NCBI RefSeq assembly: GCF_037893015.1
Contig: NC_133662.1
Span: forward strand, 272,898,444 to 272,962,443
DNA length: 64,000 nucleotides
Reading direction: 5' to 3'
Source of the DNA: Macrotis lagotis
Taxonomy: Eukaryota; Chordata; Mammalia; Peramelemorphia; Peramelidae
Positions 23,791 through 35,734 of this stretch are shown one piece after another. Numbering within the stretch: the first letter of the stretch is position 1; every line of letters starts with the position of its first letter. Under the pieces are notes generated by a model that saw only the letters and a list, made by a program, of their open reading frames with translations, did not search any database and was not told the DNA's origin. Made by a program: the position numbers and the translations under genes.

Positions 23791-24142
23791 CAGTTCCCTC
23801 CTGCCAGTTTGCCAAGAGGCTAGATCTCAGGTGTCTCTAGATGTTTGAATTCAGTCATTGTCTTAATAAACTTTAGGGAGCATTTATTGGGTGGGAGTCA
23901 GGGCCCCCTTCTGGGGCTTCCGGGCTTGATTGGAGGCTCTGCCAGGTGGAGAGAAGGACTTCTTGAATGCTTGATGCTTGATTGATCCCAGCTGGGAAAC
24001 TCCAGCACTTAGTAAATAGAGCTTGCTGATGGATAGAGTCACCCTTCCGCTGTTACTCCCTAAATTCAATCAATTAATCAATCAGCAAACAATCATTAAA
24101 GCAAAAGGCAGCCCCGGCCCTCAAGGAGCCTCCCATCCCTCT

Positions 24143-24570
24143 AATGGGAAAGAATCAAGTGCTTTGCTTTCACAAGGGTGAGAAAGGGTATTGCCAGTCT
24201 CACAGATGGCTGGGACAGAAGCCAGGAGGTCTGGTCTTTGTGGAAACCCAAAGAGCCAACCTGTTTCCAGGAAGGAGAGAGTTTAACCAAGGGAAAAGGG
24301 AAAATAGCTTTACAGGAGTTGAATGGGAGTCTACTATTGTCCTTTACGCCTGTAATCAGGCAGGAAAATGTATGCGGAGGAATGTGTCAGAGTGTGACGC
24401 AGCCAATGACTGGCATGGGGGGGGAGGACTTTCAAGGTGCTTATAAGACCTAGCATTTCTAGGATTCAGTGCTCTCCCCCCATGAGAGAGGGGGCCCTTT
24501 TCTTAAGACCCTCTTAATAAAAGCCAATTTAATCACTCTGGACTAAATATTTACAAGCCATTTATGACAA
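24143..24570 (+). mobile_element. possible solitary retroviral LTR (fossil)
   Basis: A TATA-like TTATAAGA at 24441 is followed after about 75 bp by AATAAA (24516-24521) with a C-rich stretch between, the layout of U3-R in a short LTR. No internal retroviral genes are adjacent, so at most a solo LTR. Ends are approximate and no family could be assigned. Age unknown, but it looks old. Confidence 0.35.
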
Positions 24571-25371
24571 CTGACTTGGGAGCCTTCAGGACTGGGGGTG
24601 GGGCTTCTCAAGCACCACTGGCTCATAAGAGGAACCCACGAATTGGGGAAGGTGGAGGCAGGGAGGTGGCCCCACTACACAGCCCCAGAATTCCCCCTTG
24701 GGTCCCAGAAAGCTTTCACATGTAAACTGGCTGTCTCCTTTAGTGGGGTGACTGGACAGCGAACAGACTGGGTCTCCTGGGCAGTACCCAAGCACCCAGG
24801 ACACTAGCCTAGCCCCCAGCCTCCTGGTGCTCTGCTTCCACCTCCCTCCTTCTTTCCAGAGAGCTGCTTCAGTCTGTCCCTGCCCTCAAGAACCCAAGTT
24901 ACTGTCAATCAACAATGATAAAGCATTTCCCATGCAGCCAATTGATGCTGAAAATACAAGTGTTTGTCCTTCCTGCAGGAAGAGGACCTTGTTTGGGGAA
25001 GTGATGCTACGATGCCTTGTGAGTCAATTGGCAGTAAATGAGAGAGCTGTGCAAGTCACCCACCTCCCTGTTTCTGGCAGATAGAGAGCAGAGGGACTGG
25101 GAATGGCCACACTGGCAATCCGAAGTCAGACATCAAACAGTCCTGGCTGCCCGGAGCTTACATGTATCTGTACCAAACAGCTACCTTGGGGAGGCAAGCA
25201 CTGAGAGAGCAGGGGGCAGAGACCAGGAAAAGCCTCCTGCAGATCCTTGCAGAAGAGCAGGGAATCAGAGGTAGAGGTGAGGAGGGGAGAACCTTCCAGG
25301 TCTGGGGCCCCTATGGGTCTCTGACCCTGGGGCTTTCTTGGCAAAGATACCAAAGTGGTTGACCATTTCCT

Positions 25372-25490
25372 TCTCTGAGGTGAAGTGACTCAGGCAGGGT
25401 CACACAGTCAGTAAGTGTCTGAGGCTGGATTTGAAGGCATGTCTTCCTGACGCCAGGCCCCAGTGTGCCACCCAACTGCTGCTTCCTTTT
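25372..25490 (-). mobile_element. SINE/MIR fragment
   Basis: 'gggtcacacagtcagtaagtgtctgaggctggatttgaa' with 'cttcctgacgccaggcc': reverse MIR/tRNA-SINE core. Confidence 0.75.
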
Positions 25491-25789
25491 TCATTTTAAC
25501 TCAGTCAGCTTGCACTTACTAATTGCTTCCCAACTGCCAAACATTATGATAATCACCCAGAATAGGATGCAAAGAAAAGCCCCAGCTCCGGGACAAACGG
25601 GGATCCACACACAAACCCAGGTATGCAGGATGATTGGGGGAGAACCACACAGGGAAGGCATTGGTATTAAGCCAAGTCAGCCGTCTTCTAGTAGGAGACC
25701 TGGAGGAACCCAGTAAGGGAAAGGAAAGAAGTACTTACAGACCACCTGCTGTAGACCACATACTGTCTAACAAACTTGGGTGGGTGCTG

Positions 25790-25905
25790 CTATGGTCTGC
25801 ATTTTACAGTCGAGGAAACCAAAGCAGAGAGAATTTTTAACTCGGATCTTCCCGACTCCCAGACCCAGGACTCTACCCACTGTTCCATCAAGCTGCCTGA
25901 GGAGA
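25790..25905 (-). mobile_element. MIR fragment
   Basis: 'attttacagtcgaggaaaccaa' through 'ctctacccactgttccatcaagctgcc' in reverse orientation. Confidence 0.65.
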
Positions 25906-26004
25906 GAGAACATTCCAGCAATAGGTGATAGGTACCTAGAGAAGTTGCCTCAGGCATTATTCAAGAGGACCATGTTAGTGGACCCTCCAGGCTGTCCTCC
26001 ATTC

Positions 26005-26225
26005 AGCCACCAAAGTGAGGTAATGAGGGTATGTACTAGAGCCTGGGGATGTCTGAGGAGAGAAGGGAGATGCTGCAGAGGTGGAAGAGGCCTTGGCATA
26101 ATATTGGGTAGAGTCCAGGATGGACTCCCAGATTAGGAGCCTCGGGGCTGGCAGGAGAGTGTTGGGAAAGGGGGGGCGGATTTAGAGGGAAATATCATGA
26201 GTTCTGTTTTGGACTTATTGAGCTT
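26005..26225. repeat. ancient interspersed repeat, family not identified
   Basis: Includes 'gagtccaggatggactcccagattaggag' and 'atcatgagttctgttttggactta'. The first phrase is echoed at 30705-30735 ('gagtccagggtgacttcttgattgggag'), so both belong to one dispersed family. Confidence 0.5.
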
Positions 26226-26237
26226 AAGGTGTCTAGG

Positions 26238-26430
26238 TTGCATTGATTTGTTTGGGCAAAAACTTTTTATTTACATGTAATCAAAATTGTCTGTTTTACT
26301 TTCTGTGACTGTTTCAGTCTCTTCTTGGTCATGAGCTCTTCCCCCAGCCAAAGATCTGTCAGATAATTTCTTCCATGGGCCTCTGTTTTCTTTATGATGT
26401 CCCTATTAATGTCTACATCATTTGAAACTT
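26238..26430 (-). mobile_element. L1 fragment
   Basis: 'tttttatttacatgtaatcaaaattgtctg' and 'tcttggtcatgagctcttccc' are reverse L1 sequence common in marsupials. Confidence 0.7.
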
Positions 26431-27199
26431 GTGGAAGACGTTTGTCTAAACCTAGTTTCCGCCAGACTAATAACTGATCTCTTTGTTCATGAGGCTATTT
26501 GTGCCCTCAGGCTCGCCTCCAACTCCCACATTATTTTTCATTGCCTAGATCCTCTGGACCTTCCTCAAATGTCATCTTTGGGGGTTTGCTGGGGAGGGAT
26601 GAATAAGTGGTCAGTTGTTCACTGCTGTGATTTTTCAGCCCACCTGACCTCACTGTTGAGGGGCCTGAGGCCTCTTGAGATACCTCCTTCCTGGCCTCCT
26701 ACCCAATCCTGTTGCACAAGCCTCGAGTGATGAGAAAGAGGGGCATCGTGGGTGGGAGCAGTTCCCATTTTCAGTCAGGTTTTCTTGCCTAAGCCAGAGC
26801 ACAAGCTCCCTGTCACCATCACCCCTGGTCTGAGCCCATCACCAGTTCTGTAAAATGACAGTGATGTAGAAAGCAGGAAGGAGAAGGGTGCCCAGCCCCC
26901 CAGGGCAGCCCCCAGAGCTGCCTGCTGAGCTCTTACCCTTCTCAAGAGGTCAGGAAAGGGCCTCTTCTGACTCAAGGACCCAGGCCATCGCAGGGGAGCC
27001 AGGGCTCCCCCATAGAAGCAGACTCACCCCATTCTTCCCTCTTTTGGCAACCTCTCAGCCAGAGGCAGGCATAGGTGAAGGGGGCTCTCCTATCAGCCTG
27101 GCTTTTTCCAGATTCAGTGCCACACACATTTATGTCCTACTGAGTGCCCAAGGAACCAGGAAGATGCAGAGGGGGGTCGGGCATTGTGCTAAAGCTTCC

Positions 27200-28960
27200 C
27201 CTCAGACACTCGCCACCTGAAGAAATCCTGGAAAGACATTCAGATTCATTCATAGGAGTAACTCTCCTTTGCAGGAAGAGCTAAAGGGGCTTGTGTCTGG
27301 ACCCACATTCTGTCTTCTCTCCCCTCCTTGGCCAGAAGGGCCCTCTAAGCCCAGCACCAGGCCATCTGTACAACCGGAGAGATAAGTGACCATGACCTAG
27401 TTCACAGGAGACACCGAACAGAATTCTATTGATCAATCTGACCAGATGTGTCTCAGAGACCTAGAGAAAATGATGGCTTGGGACACTTTCCATTTCCATG
27501 TCTGCAAAGCCCATCTAAGCGCATGTGCTTGTTGCCCACAGACTCCCCAGGCCCCCATCCCTGCCTTGGCTCCCTAGGGAAGTTGGACAAGAAAGGGTGG
27601 CAAAAGACTCAATGATTCATGCCACCAAGGCAGGCAAGGCTTGAATGAAATAAAGAATGCTAGGTAAAGTCAAAAACGGGGTGCTTGCCAGCCACCAGGG
27701 TGATTCCTCCAAAGTGGTCGCCACAGAATCTGCTCCAAGCCCCCCAAGTGACTGGCAGGGGGCATGCTGCCCAGTGGAGTAAGCACAAAGGCTAGCCCCC
27801 CCCCCCCCCCGCCTCCAAAGGAGGTCATTACCCCCTCCTACACTGGGCTTGTCCGAATCCAGTTAGTCATTACTCTATCTCTTGTTTGTATGTTCCTTTA
27901 TGTGAACGTCTCCAGGGCCAGACCGCACACTCCTGAGGGCAGGGACTTTAGAATGAGGACTGGCCTTACTGGTTGAGTGGAAGGAGGCCTACGGTGGTGG
28001 AGAATGGGCACTTCCATGTGGTTGTGTTTGTGCTCGTGCTCATCGCCACTCAGGTGATTGTTGGTTTTCTGTGTGGATAGATCAGAAAGCAGGGTGCTCC
28101 CTGCTCTGGGCCCTTCCAGGAGTCTGCCCCTTCCTCTCCTAGCATTCCCCAGATGTTAATGCTTTCTCTAAGCCCCAAAGTCTCGTGGATTCGTTTCAGT
28201 GTGTTGAGCCCACCCTGCTCTAGGTTGTCTCTGCCTACCATAGAATGGGAGCTGTTTGTTCCCCAAGACTGAGTGCATAGTAGGTGACTGACTAATAGGC
28301 CAAACCTATCAAAATAAAATTAGAGAAAGTCTTGGGGTCAAAAAAATCTGTTTTCCCCAGGACCCGCCACAACAAGGGAGGCATGACCAAGATCCCCAGT
28401 GAGCCTTGGCCAGGGTCAGTCCCAGGGACCAGCTCAGGACTCTTTGTGGGGGCCCAGCTGCAGCCCATCTTCTGGGTCACTATATCTTCTGATTCAGCCC
28501 TACTCAGCCCCACACTAAGAGGAGCCCTTTTCCTTGACTCCGTTTACCTGGGACCCATAGGCAGGGGAATTCAGGACCATGGGGTCTACCCCACAACAGG
28601 AGGGTGCCTTCCTGGGGCTGGGGCCCTGAGGTGCCCTCCTTGTATGGGGACCTGACACTGTACCCAGAGGGGGAGTCTTTTCTGGTGCCCATGTTCCCAT
28701 GCTGATCTCTTGCATCCCAGAGAAGTCAGGACAAACAGGGCTTTGGGGCACCTTGCCTTACCTTCTAGTTTTGGAATCTAAAGAGAAAAGGTTTAGGAGG
28801 CTCATTTGGGCAGGTTGGTAAGGACTGGACTGGGGAGTTGAAGTTAGCAAATCAATGTTGTTTTTATAAATGGAACAGATAGGTAGATTGACTCCTGGGG
28901 GCTGAGCTCTGAACCTCTGGGGGACCCTTAGCAGAGTTTTCATCATGACCCCAAATGACA
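27200..28960. other. no gene seen
   Basis: CpG-poor unique-looking sequence with old L2-like scraps (about 27850-27960, 28250-28290) and a C15 tract (27796-27810). No exon supported. Confidence 0.4.
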
Positions 28961-29514
28961 TCTTCCTTAGGGGAGGGGCTCGGTTAGGTTTGAGAACAGA
29001 AAACCTGCCCAGACATCTGAGCTGGCCTGGAGCTGAGCACTCTGGCCCTTGGGAGTAGGAGGTAGCACTATTGCCCCCTAAGCAGAGACTGGGCCACTAC
29101 TTGTCAGGTCAACCCAGTGTGGGGCAGCCCAGATGGTCCTGAGACCCTGGTTCCTTAGATGTTGCGATCGGCTCAGACTTTTGGATGAGTCAAGTGTCTC
29201 TGTCCTCAGTTTCCTCACTTGTAAAATGACTCAATGACCTTTAAGGTCTTAGGCCATAATAATTTTTACCATGGGTTCAGAATCACAAATTACTCTCCTT
29301 TCAAGGGATAAGAATTGACTCCAGGACAGTGATCTGAGTCAGTAAGCTGGCAACGTCTGCCCTTCCTGGGGACCCCTCACTGAGAACCGTGGTTCTGCCT
29401 CTGCCTGCGTGACCCTCAGTTTCTCTCATCAGTAAAATGAGTAGGTTGGACGCTGACCTCCAAGATCTCTCCAGCTGTGGTCCTCTATGACCTGGGGTTT
29501 CGAAACCACAAACT

Positions 29515-30232
29515 TTTTTAAAATTTATTTTTATTAAAGATATTATTTGAGTTTTACAATTTTCCCCCCACTCTTACTCCCCCCCCCCCCACGGAAAGCA
29601 ATCTGTCAGTCTTTACTTTGTTTCCATGTTGTACCTTGATCCAAATTGAGTGTGATGAGAGAGAAATCATATCCTTAGAGAAGAGACAAGAAGTCTCAGA
29701 GGTAACAAGATCAGACAATAAGGTATCTGTTTTTTTTCTAAATTAAAGGGAATAGTCCTTGAGCTTTGCTCAAACTCCACAGCTCTTTATCTGGATACAG
29801 ATGGCACTCTCCTTTGCAGACAGCCCAAAATTGTTCCTGATTGTTTCACTGATGGAATGAGCAAGTCCTTCAAGGTTGAACATCATCCCCATGTTGCTGT
29901 TAGGGTGTATAGTGTTTTTTTCTGATTCTGCTTATCTCACTCAGAATCAGTTCATACAAATCCCTCCAGGCTTCCCTGAAATCCGGGTCTCCTGCTTTCT
30001 AATAGAACAGTAGTGTTCCATGATATACATAGACCACAGTTTGCTAAGCTATTCCCCAAATGAAGGACATTTACTTGATTTCCAATTTTTTGCCACCTCA
30101 AACAGGGCTGCTATAAATATGTTTGTACAAGTGATGTTTTTACCCTTTTTCATCATCTCTTCAGGGTATAGACCCAGGAGTGGTATTGCTGGGTCAAAGG
30201 GTATGCACATTTTTGTTGTCCTTTGGGCATAA
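29515..30232 (-). mobile_element. 5'-truncated L1 with target-site duplication
   Basis: Reverse of the L1 3' end at 1200-1760 ('tggatacagatggcactctcc', 'atggaatgagcaagtcc', 'atgttgctgttagggtgta'). It is bounded by AAACCACAAACT at 29503-29514 and again at 30233-30244, a 12-bp target-site duplication. Its two ends are therefore exact and it is younger than most repeats here. Confidence 0.9.
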
Positions 30233-30329
30233 AAACCACAAACTCTTTCTCAGTTCTTCTCCCCTCTCCTTGTGAGAAGGAAGCCAAAATGGTCAGGAGT
30301 CAAAGCAGATAAGGAAGGGAGAGCATCCC

Positions 30330-30775
30330 AGGCCTGGGGACTTTGGGGAGGAGTGACAAAGGGTCCAATTCAAGGAAAAGCCAGGTTGTGGGTGGCAAGA
30401 AGTCACTGGAGTTTATTGAGTAGGGGGTGACATGGTGGGACCTGTACTCTAGGAAAATCTATTTGGCTGAATAGAGGATGGATTGGAGGAAGGGGAGACT
30501 TGAGGTAGGCAGCCCCCCTCCCTAGTGGCTGTTCAGGGATCAGGTGTCTGCATGAGGGGGATGGCAGCATTAGAGGAAAGAGAGCAAATAGGAAAGATAT
30601 TCCAAATCCTCAAGAAGAGGTGACCCAGAGGCAATACTGGCAAGAGGGGGTGGTCCTCTACTGGTGTTGGCAACAGTCTGAATTTGGGGATGAGCGTCAG
30701 GAGGAGTCCAGGGTGACTTCTTGATTGGGAGTCAGGTGGAGGCTGGTACCTTTGACAGTGAGTATGGACAAGCAT
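30330..30775. repeat. ancient interspersed repeat, same family as 26005
   Basis: 'gacatggtgggacctgtactctaggaaaatc', 'agaggatggattggagga' and 'gtccagggtgacttcttg' are typical of a dispersed mammalian repeat whose name I cannot assign. No coding potential. Confidence 0.5.
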
Positions 30776-31244
30776 AGCCTCCCCTGGGGCCTCCAAGGAG
30801 AAGCTCTGGGCCCCCCAGGAGTCTGTTCCCAGCAAGTCTCTGTGTTTCAATCCTGGGGTCAGAGTGAGCCTTGTGAGCTTCCCCTTTCTGGGCAGCTCAG
30901 TCACCTCTCCTGACTCCTGGAGAGATGGGGCTGTTAATTCTTCTGGGGGGGAGGGGAGAGGTGGAGAAAGTGGTCATATGGACCTGTCTTTTTGACCCAT
31001 TTCCCCTTAGGGTTTTAGGCATTTCAGGGCTAACTAGGCTCCAACAGCTCCTGGGAGCCAAGAACACCAGGAAAAGGATCTGGGTTCAGCTTTTCAACTT
31101 TCTAAACATGTGAACCGAGGAAGGACTTTCCCAGTCTTTGGGCCTCCATTTCCCTCTTTGATTCTCTGTTAAGTTACCAGTTGTTTCCCGGAATTGCCGT
31201 TGGGGATCCAGTTGTGATTTCCTGGCTCAGCTCTGTTGGAGGGG

Positions 31245-31675
31245 CTACAGGATTGATGCTGAATGAAAGGAGCAGGACCAGAACCTCGTACCACAGCCGG
31301 AGCTGCTCAGTCAACTGCCATAGAAGTGGCCCTTTCCACCAATTCAGGGAGCAGAGACGATTCTAAAAGGCTTGTGATGGGGAGAGAGAGAGAACTGGGG
31401 ACACTGAGGGTTACCGGCTTCTGGTTTCTTGTGACTTTCCCCTTTGGTTCTGTTTCTTCTTCCACAGCATGACTAATGGAAAAATTTGTTTAATGATCCA
31501 ACATGAATAAGCTGTGTTAGATCACCTGCCATCTTGGAGAGGAGGGAGAAAAATGTGGAATTCAAAATCTTTTTTGGGGGGGGGACTCAAAATCTTATAA
31601 AATTGAATGTAGAAAACTCTTTACGTGTAATTGGAAAACAGGAAATAATTTTTACAAAAAGAAAGGAAGAAAGAA
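31245..31675 (+). mobile_element. L1 3'UTR (older family)
   Basis: 'agcatgactaatgga', 'ggagaaaaatgtggaattcaaaatctt', 'ataaaattgaatgtagaaaactc', 'tttacgtgtaattggaaaac' are in the order of the old marsupial L1 3' end. Confidence 0.8.
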
Positions 31676-31814
31676 AGAAGGCTGGCCTTCTGGGGCCAAG
31701 CCTCATCCATCAGCTAAGTGGGCCAAGGAAGCTGATGCCGCCTCCTCTGAGGCCCTATGCCGAGCAGTGACTCATTTTTGCCAATCAACCATGGGAGGAT
31801 ATTTCAAAAGATAC

Positions 31815-32125
31815 ATACTCAATAGGTGCTGTGTTGTGAGTGTGGGGCTGGGCACTGCCTGGCTACTGAGTCAGAGTATGGTATAGGTAATATGGTTGGT
31901 ACTGAGAGCCAGGCTGTGGGCACTGCCAAGCTTTGGGCTGGGCACTGAGTGCCATGTTGTGGCCAGCGCACTGTGTCGGCACCATGTTGGGTGTTGGTCA
32001 GAGAGCTGTTGAGTGTTGGTTGGGGCCCTGTATGGGCACTGTGTTGGTGCTGAGTGGGTGCTGTTTTGGGCATTGAGTGAGCACTGTGTTGGGTGCTGAA
32101 TGGGCACTGTGGGCATTGGGCAGGT
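31815..32125 (+). repeat. degenerate TGGGCACTGTGTTGG minisatellite
   Basis: About 310 bp in which GGGCACTG, GTGTTGG and GGTGCTGAG recur about every 15-25 bp. No coding function; reverse-frame open frames rich in H, Q, T and S arise from it. Confidence 0.85.
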
Positions 32126-32474
32126 TACCACGTCGTAGGGCTTGGCGGGTCACTTAGGGTTGCTATGTGGTGATTGCTGGATGACCATTGACATCCTGGG
32201 CTAGGCAAAAAGCTGATGGCCACTGTCCGTTTCTCCCACTACTGATCTTCACCCTCCCGTTTCCAAGATAGAGGTTCCGTGCACAGCTCCTCCAGATCAA
32301 ATCTCGGGGAGAGAGGTTGATTGTGAACCAGACTGGGTCTCAGACAATAGACCTGTCTCTCTCTGGGTTCATGGTCCCCCCAGAGTGGCCCTTCCTGCCC
32401 TCTTATAGACAGGGATACAGTGGGTCTCAGTACTTAGGAGGAGGAACTGTCTACAGTTGCTCTGCAGACAGTTG

Positions 32475-32580
32475 GCATAGTTTAGACCTGATGGGTGGAA
32501 CAATCTTCCTAGAAGATGGCTGCCTTGAGAGGTGATGAGCTCCCCATCCAGTAGAGGTATTCAAGCAGAATGTGGAGGCT
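32475..32580 (+). mobile_element. CR1/L3 LINE 3' fragment
   Basis: 'aacaatcttcctagaagatggctgcc...gtgatgagctccccatccagtagaggtattcaagcagaatgtggaggct' has the ORF2-tail wording of CR1/L3 elements. Confidence 0.55.
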
Positions 32581-32786
32581 CTACCAACAGGCTTCTTGGT
32601 GAGGCGCTGGTGACTTGCGTACCTGGGGAGTCGTGCAGTTCAGCCTCAGCGTCGCTGGTGAGGCAGGAGCCAGGGCAGCTCCCACGGCCTGTGACATGCC
32701 TGTCTTCCCCATCCTCTCTTGCAACTTGGGGCTGAGATGGGGTGCAGCTTCCTCTTCTCTCCCCCACCCACACAACTTTCTGGGCT

Positions 32787-32800
32787 TTACTTCCTCTGTG
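32787..32800 (-). promoter_or_regulatory. PU.1/ETS motif
   Basis: Reverse strand CACAGAGGAAGTAA, a strong PU.1-like site upstream of ITGB2. Functional only by inference. Confidence 0.25.
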
Positions 32801-34239
32801 CTTGGGTAACACCAAGCTAGCCCTCTGCAGACAACCCTGAAGCACAGATCTTCCTCTGAGAATGGCCCAGGACTGCCTGCGCCTAGATTGCAGCTAAAGC
32901 AGACCCTGTCCAAGTGCTGGGAAAAGAAGAGACTCAAGTAAGCAAGGCGCCACTGCCTCAGCTTTGGGGAGGGCTCTTGGTGGGGCCAGAGTAGGAACCA
33001 ACCCTGGGAAACACTTGGGGAGATGCCCGGCAGGCAGATTTGTGAGGCCCCCAGGGCCAGCAGCTTATGGGTAGTAGCATGGTAGAGGTGCTGCCAGGGA
33101 TGGAAGGTGCCAGGCAGCCCCCCTTTGGCCTACTTCCAAACACAAGAATCCTCCCAGGGGTTACAAAGGGGTCTGCTGCTTTCCAGATCTGTGAAGAGTC
33201 CTAGTCTGAAGTGTCCTAGTCTGAGGGGTCAGCTGCTCCTCCAGCCTCTACTATCCTGCCATAGAACACCCAAATATGAAATTCAAAAAAACCCCAGCCT
33301 CTGTCTGGGCAGTCCTGCTGGCTTCCTTCCCCGGCTGCCTTCCCTCCCTACAAAACCTTGAATGGGATAGGGGACAGCTGAGACCATCTGAGACTGCTGG
33401 GGGGGGCGCAATGGGAGGAAGCCTCAGGGTCAGGAAAAAGGGATGGGGGGGACCTTTCGTATGTGGGAGCATCTTGGGATCCACAAAGATAAAGCTGGCC
33501 CTGCCACAGGCCCTGCCATCCATCTACAAGTGGAGAAACAGAGACCACCCATGGGAGCTCGACCTTTGTAACTCAATGGGAGCCCAGATAATAGTGAGAG
33601 GCAGGGAGCAATGTCACTCCCAGAGTGCAAGCAGCACAGTTGGGGACAGAACAGACCCTCTCCTCTGGCTCCCTGAAGGAATGTGCTCCCTAGGGAAGAT
33701 CCCCATTGGTCAGTGCCCTCTCTAGCAGGGGAGAAGCTGAGGTCATGCTCTATCCCCCACCACCACCACAGTGGGAAGTTCCTACCATAGCAGGACCCAC
33801 TTGGCCTTGGCCACTGACTTCTCGGCACCCCATTATCTCAGACTAGCCAACGATTTGTGTCCCAGAGTGGGCGTCCCCTGAAAGCCAGTGCAGGAAAGGA
33901 CCTCAGAGGTCCTCTCTTCCAGGGACCTCAGTTTACAGATGAGGAGACCGAGGCACGCAGTTGAAAACCAGCAGCCAGACATCCTCCGTTCCTCTAAGGT
34001 TTCTCTAGGGCAGGTGAAGGAACTGGGCAGCCTTTGCTCACCCCCAGTATTCCTTCCCCTCAATTGACTTGGTGGGCCTCAGCCCCTTTCTCCTAGGACC
34101 ACCTGAGAAATCAACAGAAAACCCAGAGGGGCAAACCTTGCTAGTATGCAGTTGGTCCGGTGAGTTTGGGGCCATGAGTGAAACATGTTTTACACTCTGC
34201 TTGAGAGCTCAATGGCAAAAGCTGAACCCCAAGGAAGCA

Positions 34240-34360
34240 TGTCCAGCCAAAGACGATCTGGGTTCGAATCCCATCTCTAACAACTGCTAGCTGCATGACC
34301 CTAGTGACTCACTTGACCTCAGAACCTCCAAATCCTCACCCATCAAATAGGACTGAGGCC
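34240..34360 (+). mobile_element. SINE/MIR fragment
   Basis: 'gatctgggttcgaatcccatctct' (B box) and 'ctagctgcatgaccctagtgactca'. Confidence 0.65.
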
Positions 34361-34628
34361 TGCTCCCTCCTCAGACAAGTAGTCTGAATAGACTGTGCAG
34401 TGCCAGCAACATTGGCTCTGCCAGCTCCTAGCAGTGACCTTTCCCACTGAAGTCGCCCTATAACCTCCAAGGTTCTCTGGAAACCTGGAGCGCACACCTC
34501 CTGAGAAGTGGGATAGCATCTCTCCCAACCCCCTTCACTGAGACTCCTGGCTGGCTCACAATGATATTCCTTGGGTCCACTGGACCACCAGGACTGGGGA
34601 CCCCTAGCCAGTCTCCCTACTTTGCCTC

Positions 34629-34642
34629 AAAAGAGGAAGTTA
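34629..34642 (+). promoter_or_regulatory. PU.1/ETS motif
   Basis: AAAAGAGGAAGTTA matches the PU.1 consensus (AAAAGAGGAAGTG) almost fully. Known CD18 promoters depend on PU.1, so this marks a candidate ITGB2 control region 9 kb before the start codon. Confidence 0.3.
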
Positions 34643-35389
34643 ACTCCCTAAGATGCCTCCTGACTCCAATGAAGAACTATAGAAGGGGGGCTTAGTCACA
34701 GCTTAGAAAATACTTGTCCCCCACCCTGGGAAAGCTAGATCAGCCATGTGTTATTGTTGGACCCAACAATGTGTCCAGAGCACTGTCTCTACACTGCACA
34801 ACCTCTCCTCCTCTGGAGTCATAGGAGGGCTGACTGACAGGCCATCACCAGTGGTCCAGCCCTAGGGAGAGGGTTCAAGATTACCCTAGAGGCTGACTGG
34901 ACTTTGCCAGCTCTGAGAGAGTCTGAGGTGACACTAGCCCTGGAGCAGCTGAAGAGATGTTCCCTTCCCTGAACACCTCCTAGCACAGGAATTGCCCAGA
35001 GACTCACAGAGACCTTCCAGAGAAGCTGGATGGGTGGTGGGCAGGGTAGGACCATGTGGCACAGCGCTCAGATCTAGGAGAAGGGGGAAGCTGACTGGGC
35101 TCTTCCAAGGGGAGAAGACTGGTGTTCCACCAGGGCAAGGACTGGGCCAAGGTCACTCAGCAGGAGGATAGCATTGCTTTGAGATCCTTCAGAAGCATCT
35201 TCCTCAAAGGGTGAATCTGAGGAAGGCCGTATGGGAGAAGTTGGTGCCCAAGGCTACTGGACAGGGTGGGAGACTCCACTGGGCAGCTCCTCAATTGATA
35301 GCCCCCAGGAAGGGCTTCAGAACTATTCCCAAGAGCTATCTATGGTGAGAATGGGGAACAGAGCCCTTGACAAAGGGCCCTAAGGGCTC

Positions 35390-35530
35390 TGCTCCTCATT
35401 TTGCAGTAGAAGAGACTGGAGCAGAGAGAAGAAACCATGTAGTCAGGAGCAGAGGCAATCTTTGAACACAGACCTTCTAGCACCAAGTCCCACCTTGTTC
35501 CTGTTCTTTCTACCACACTGCTACTGGCCA
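35390..35530 (-). mobile_element. MIR fragment
   Basis: 'cattttgcagtagaagagactgg...ccttctagcaccaagtccc' in reverse MIR order. Confidence 0.55.
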
Positions 35531-35734
35531 GTGACCTCTCCCTCACTGGTTCAGAGATTGTTTATCTGACCACAAACCTACCCAGGAAGTAAATGTGCTA
35601 GAACCCAGCAGTCAAAGCTGCACCCCAGAGCCTAGGCATGAATCAGCTCTTGAATTTGTTCAGGACTTTGAAACCAGCTCCTGGATGGAAACATACTCCT
35701 AGGAGAAGCCTCGCTTAGGTCCTGTTGACTCTTT

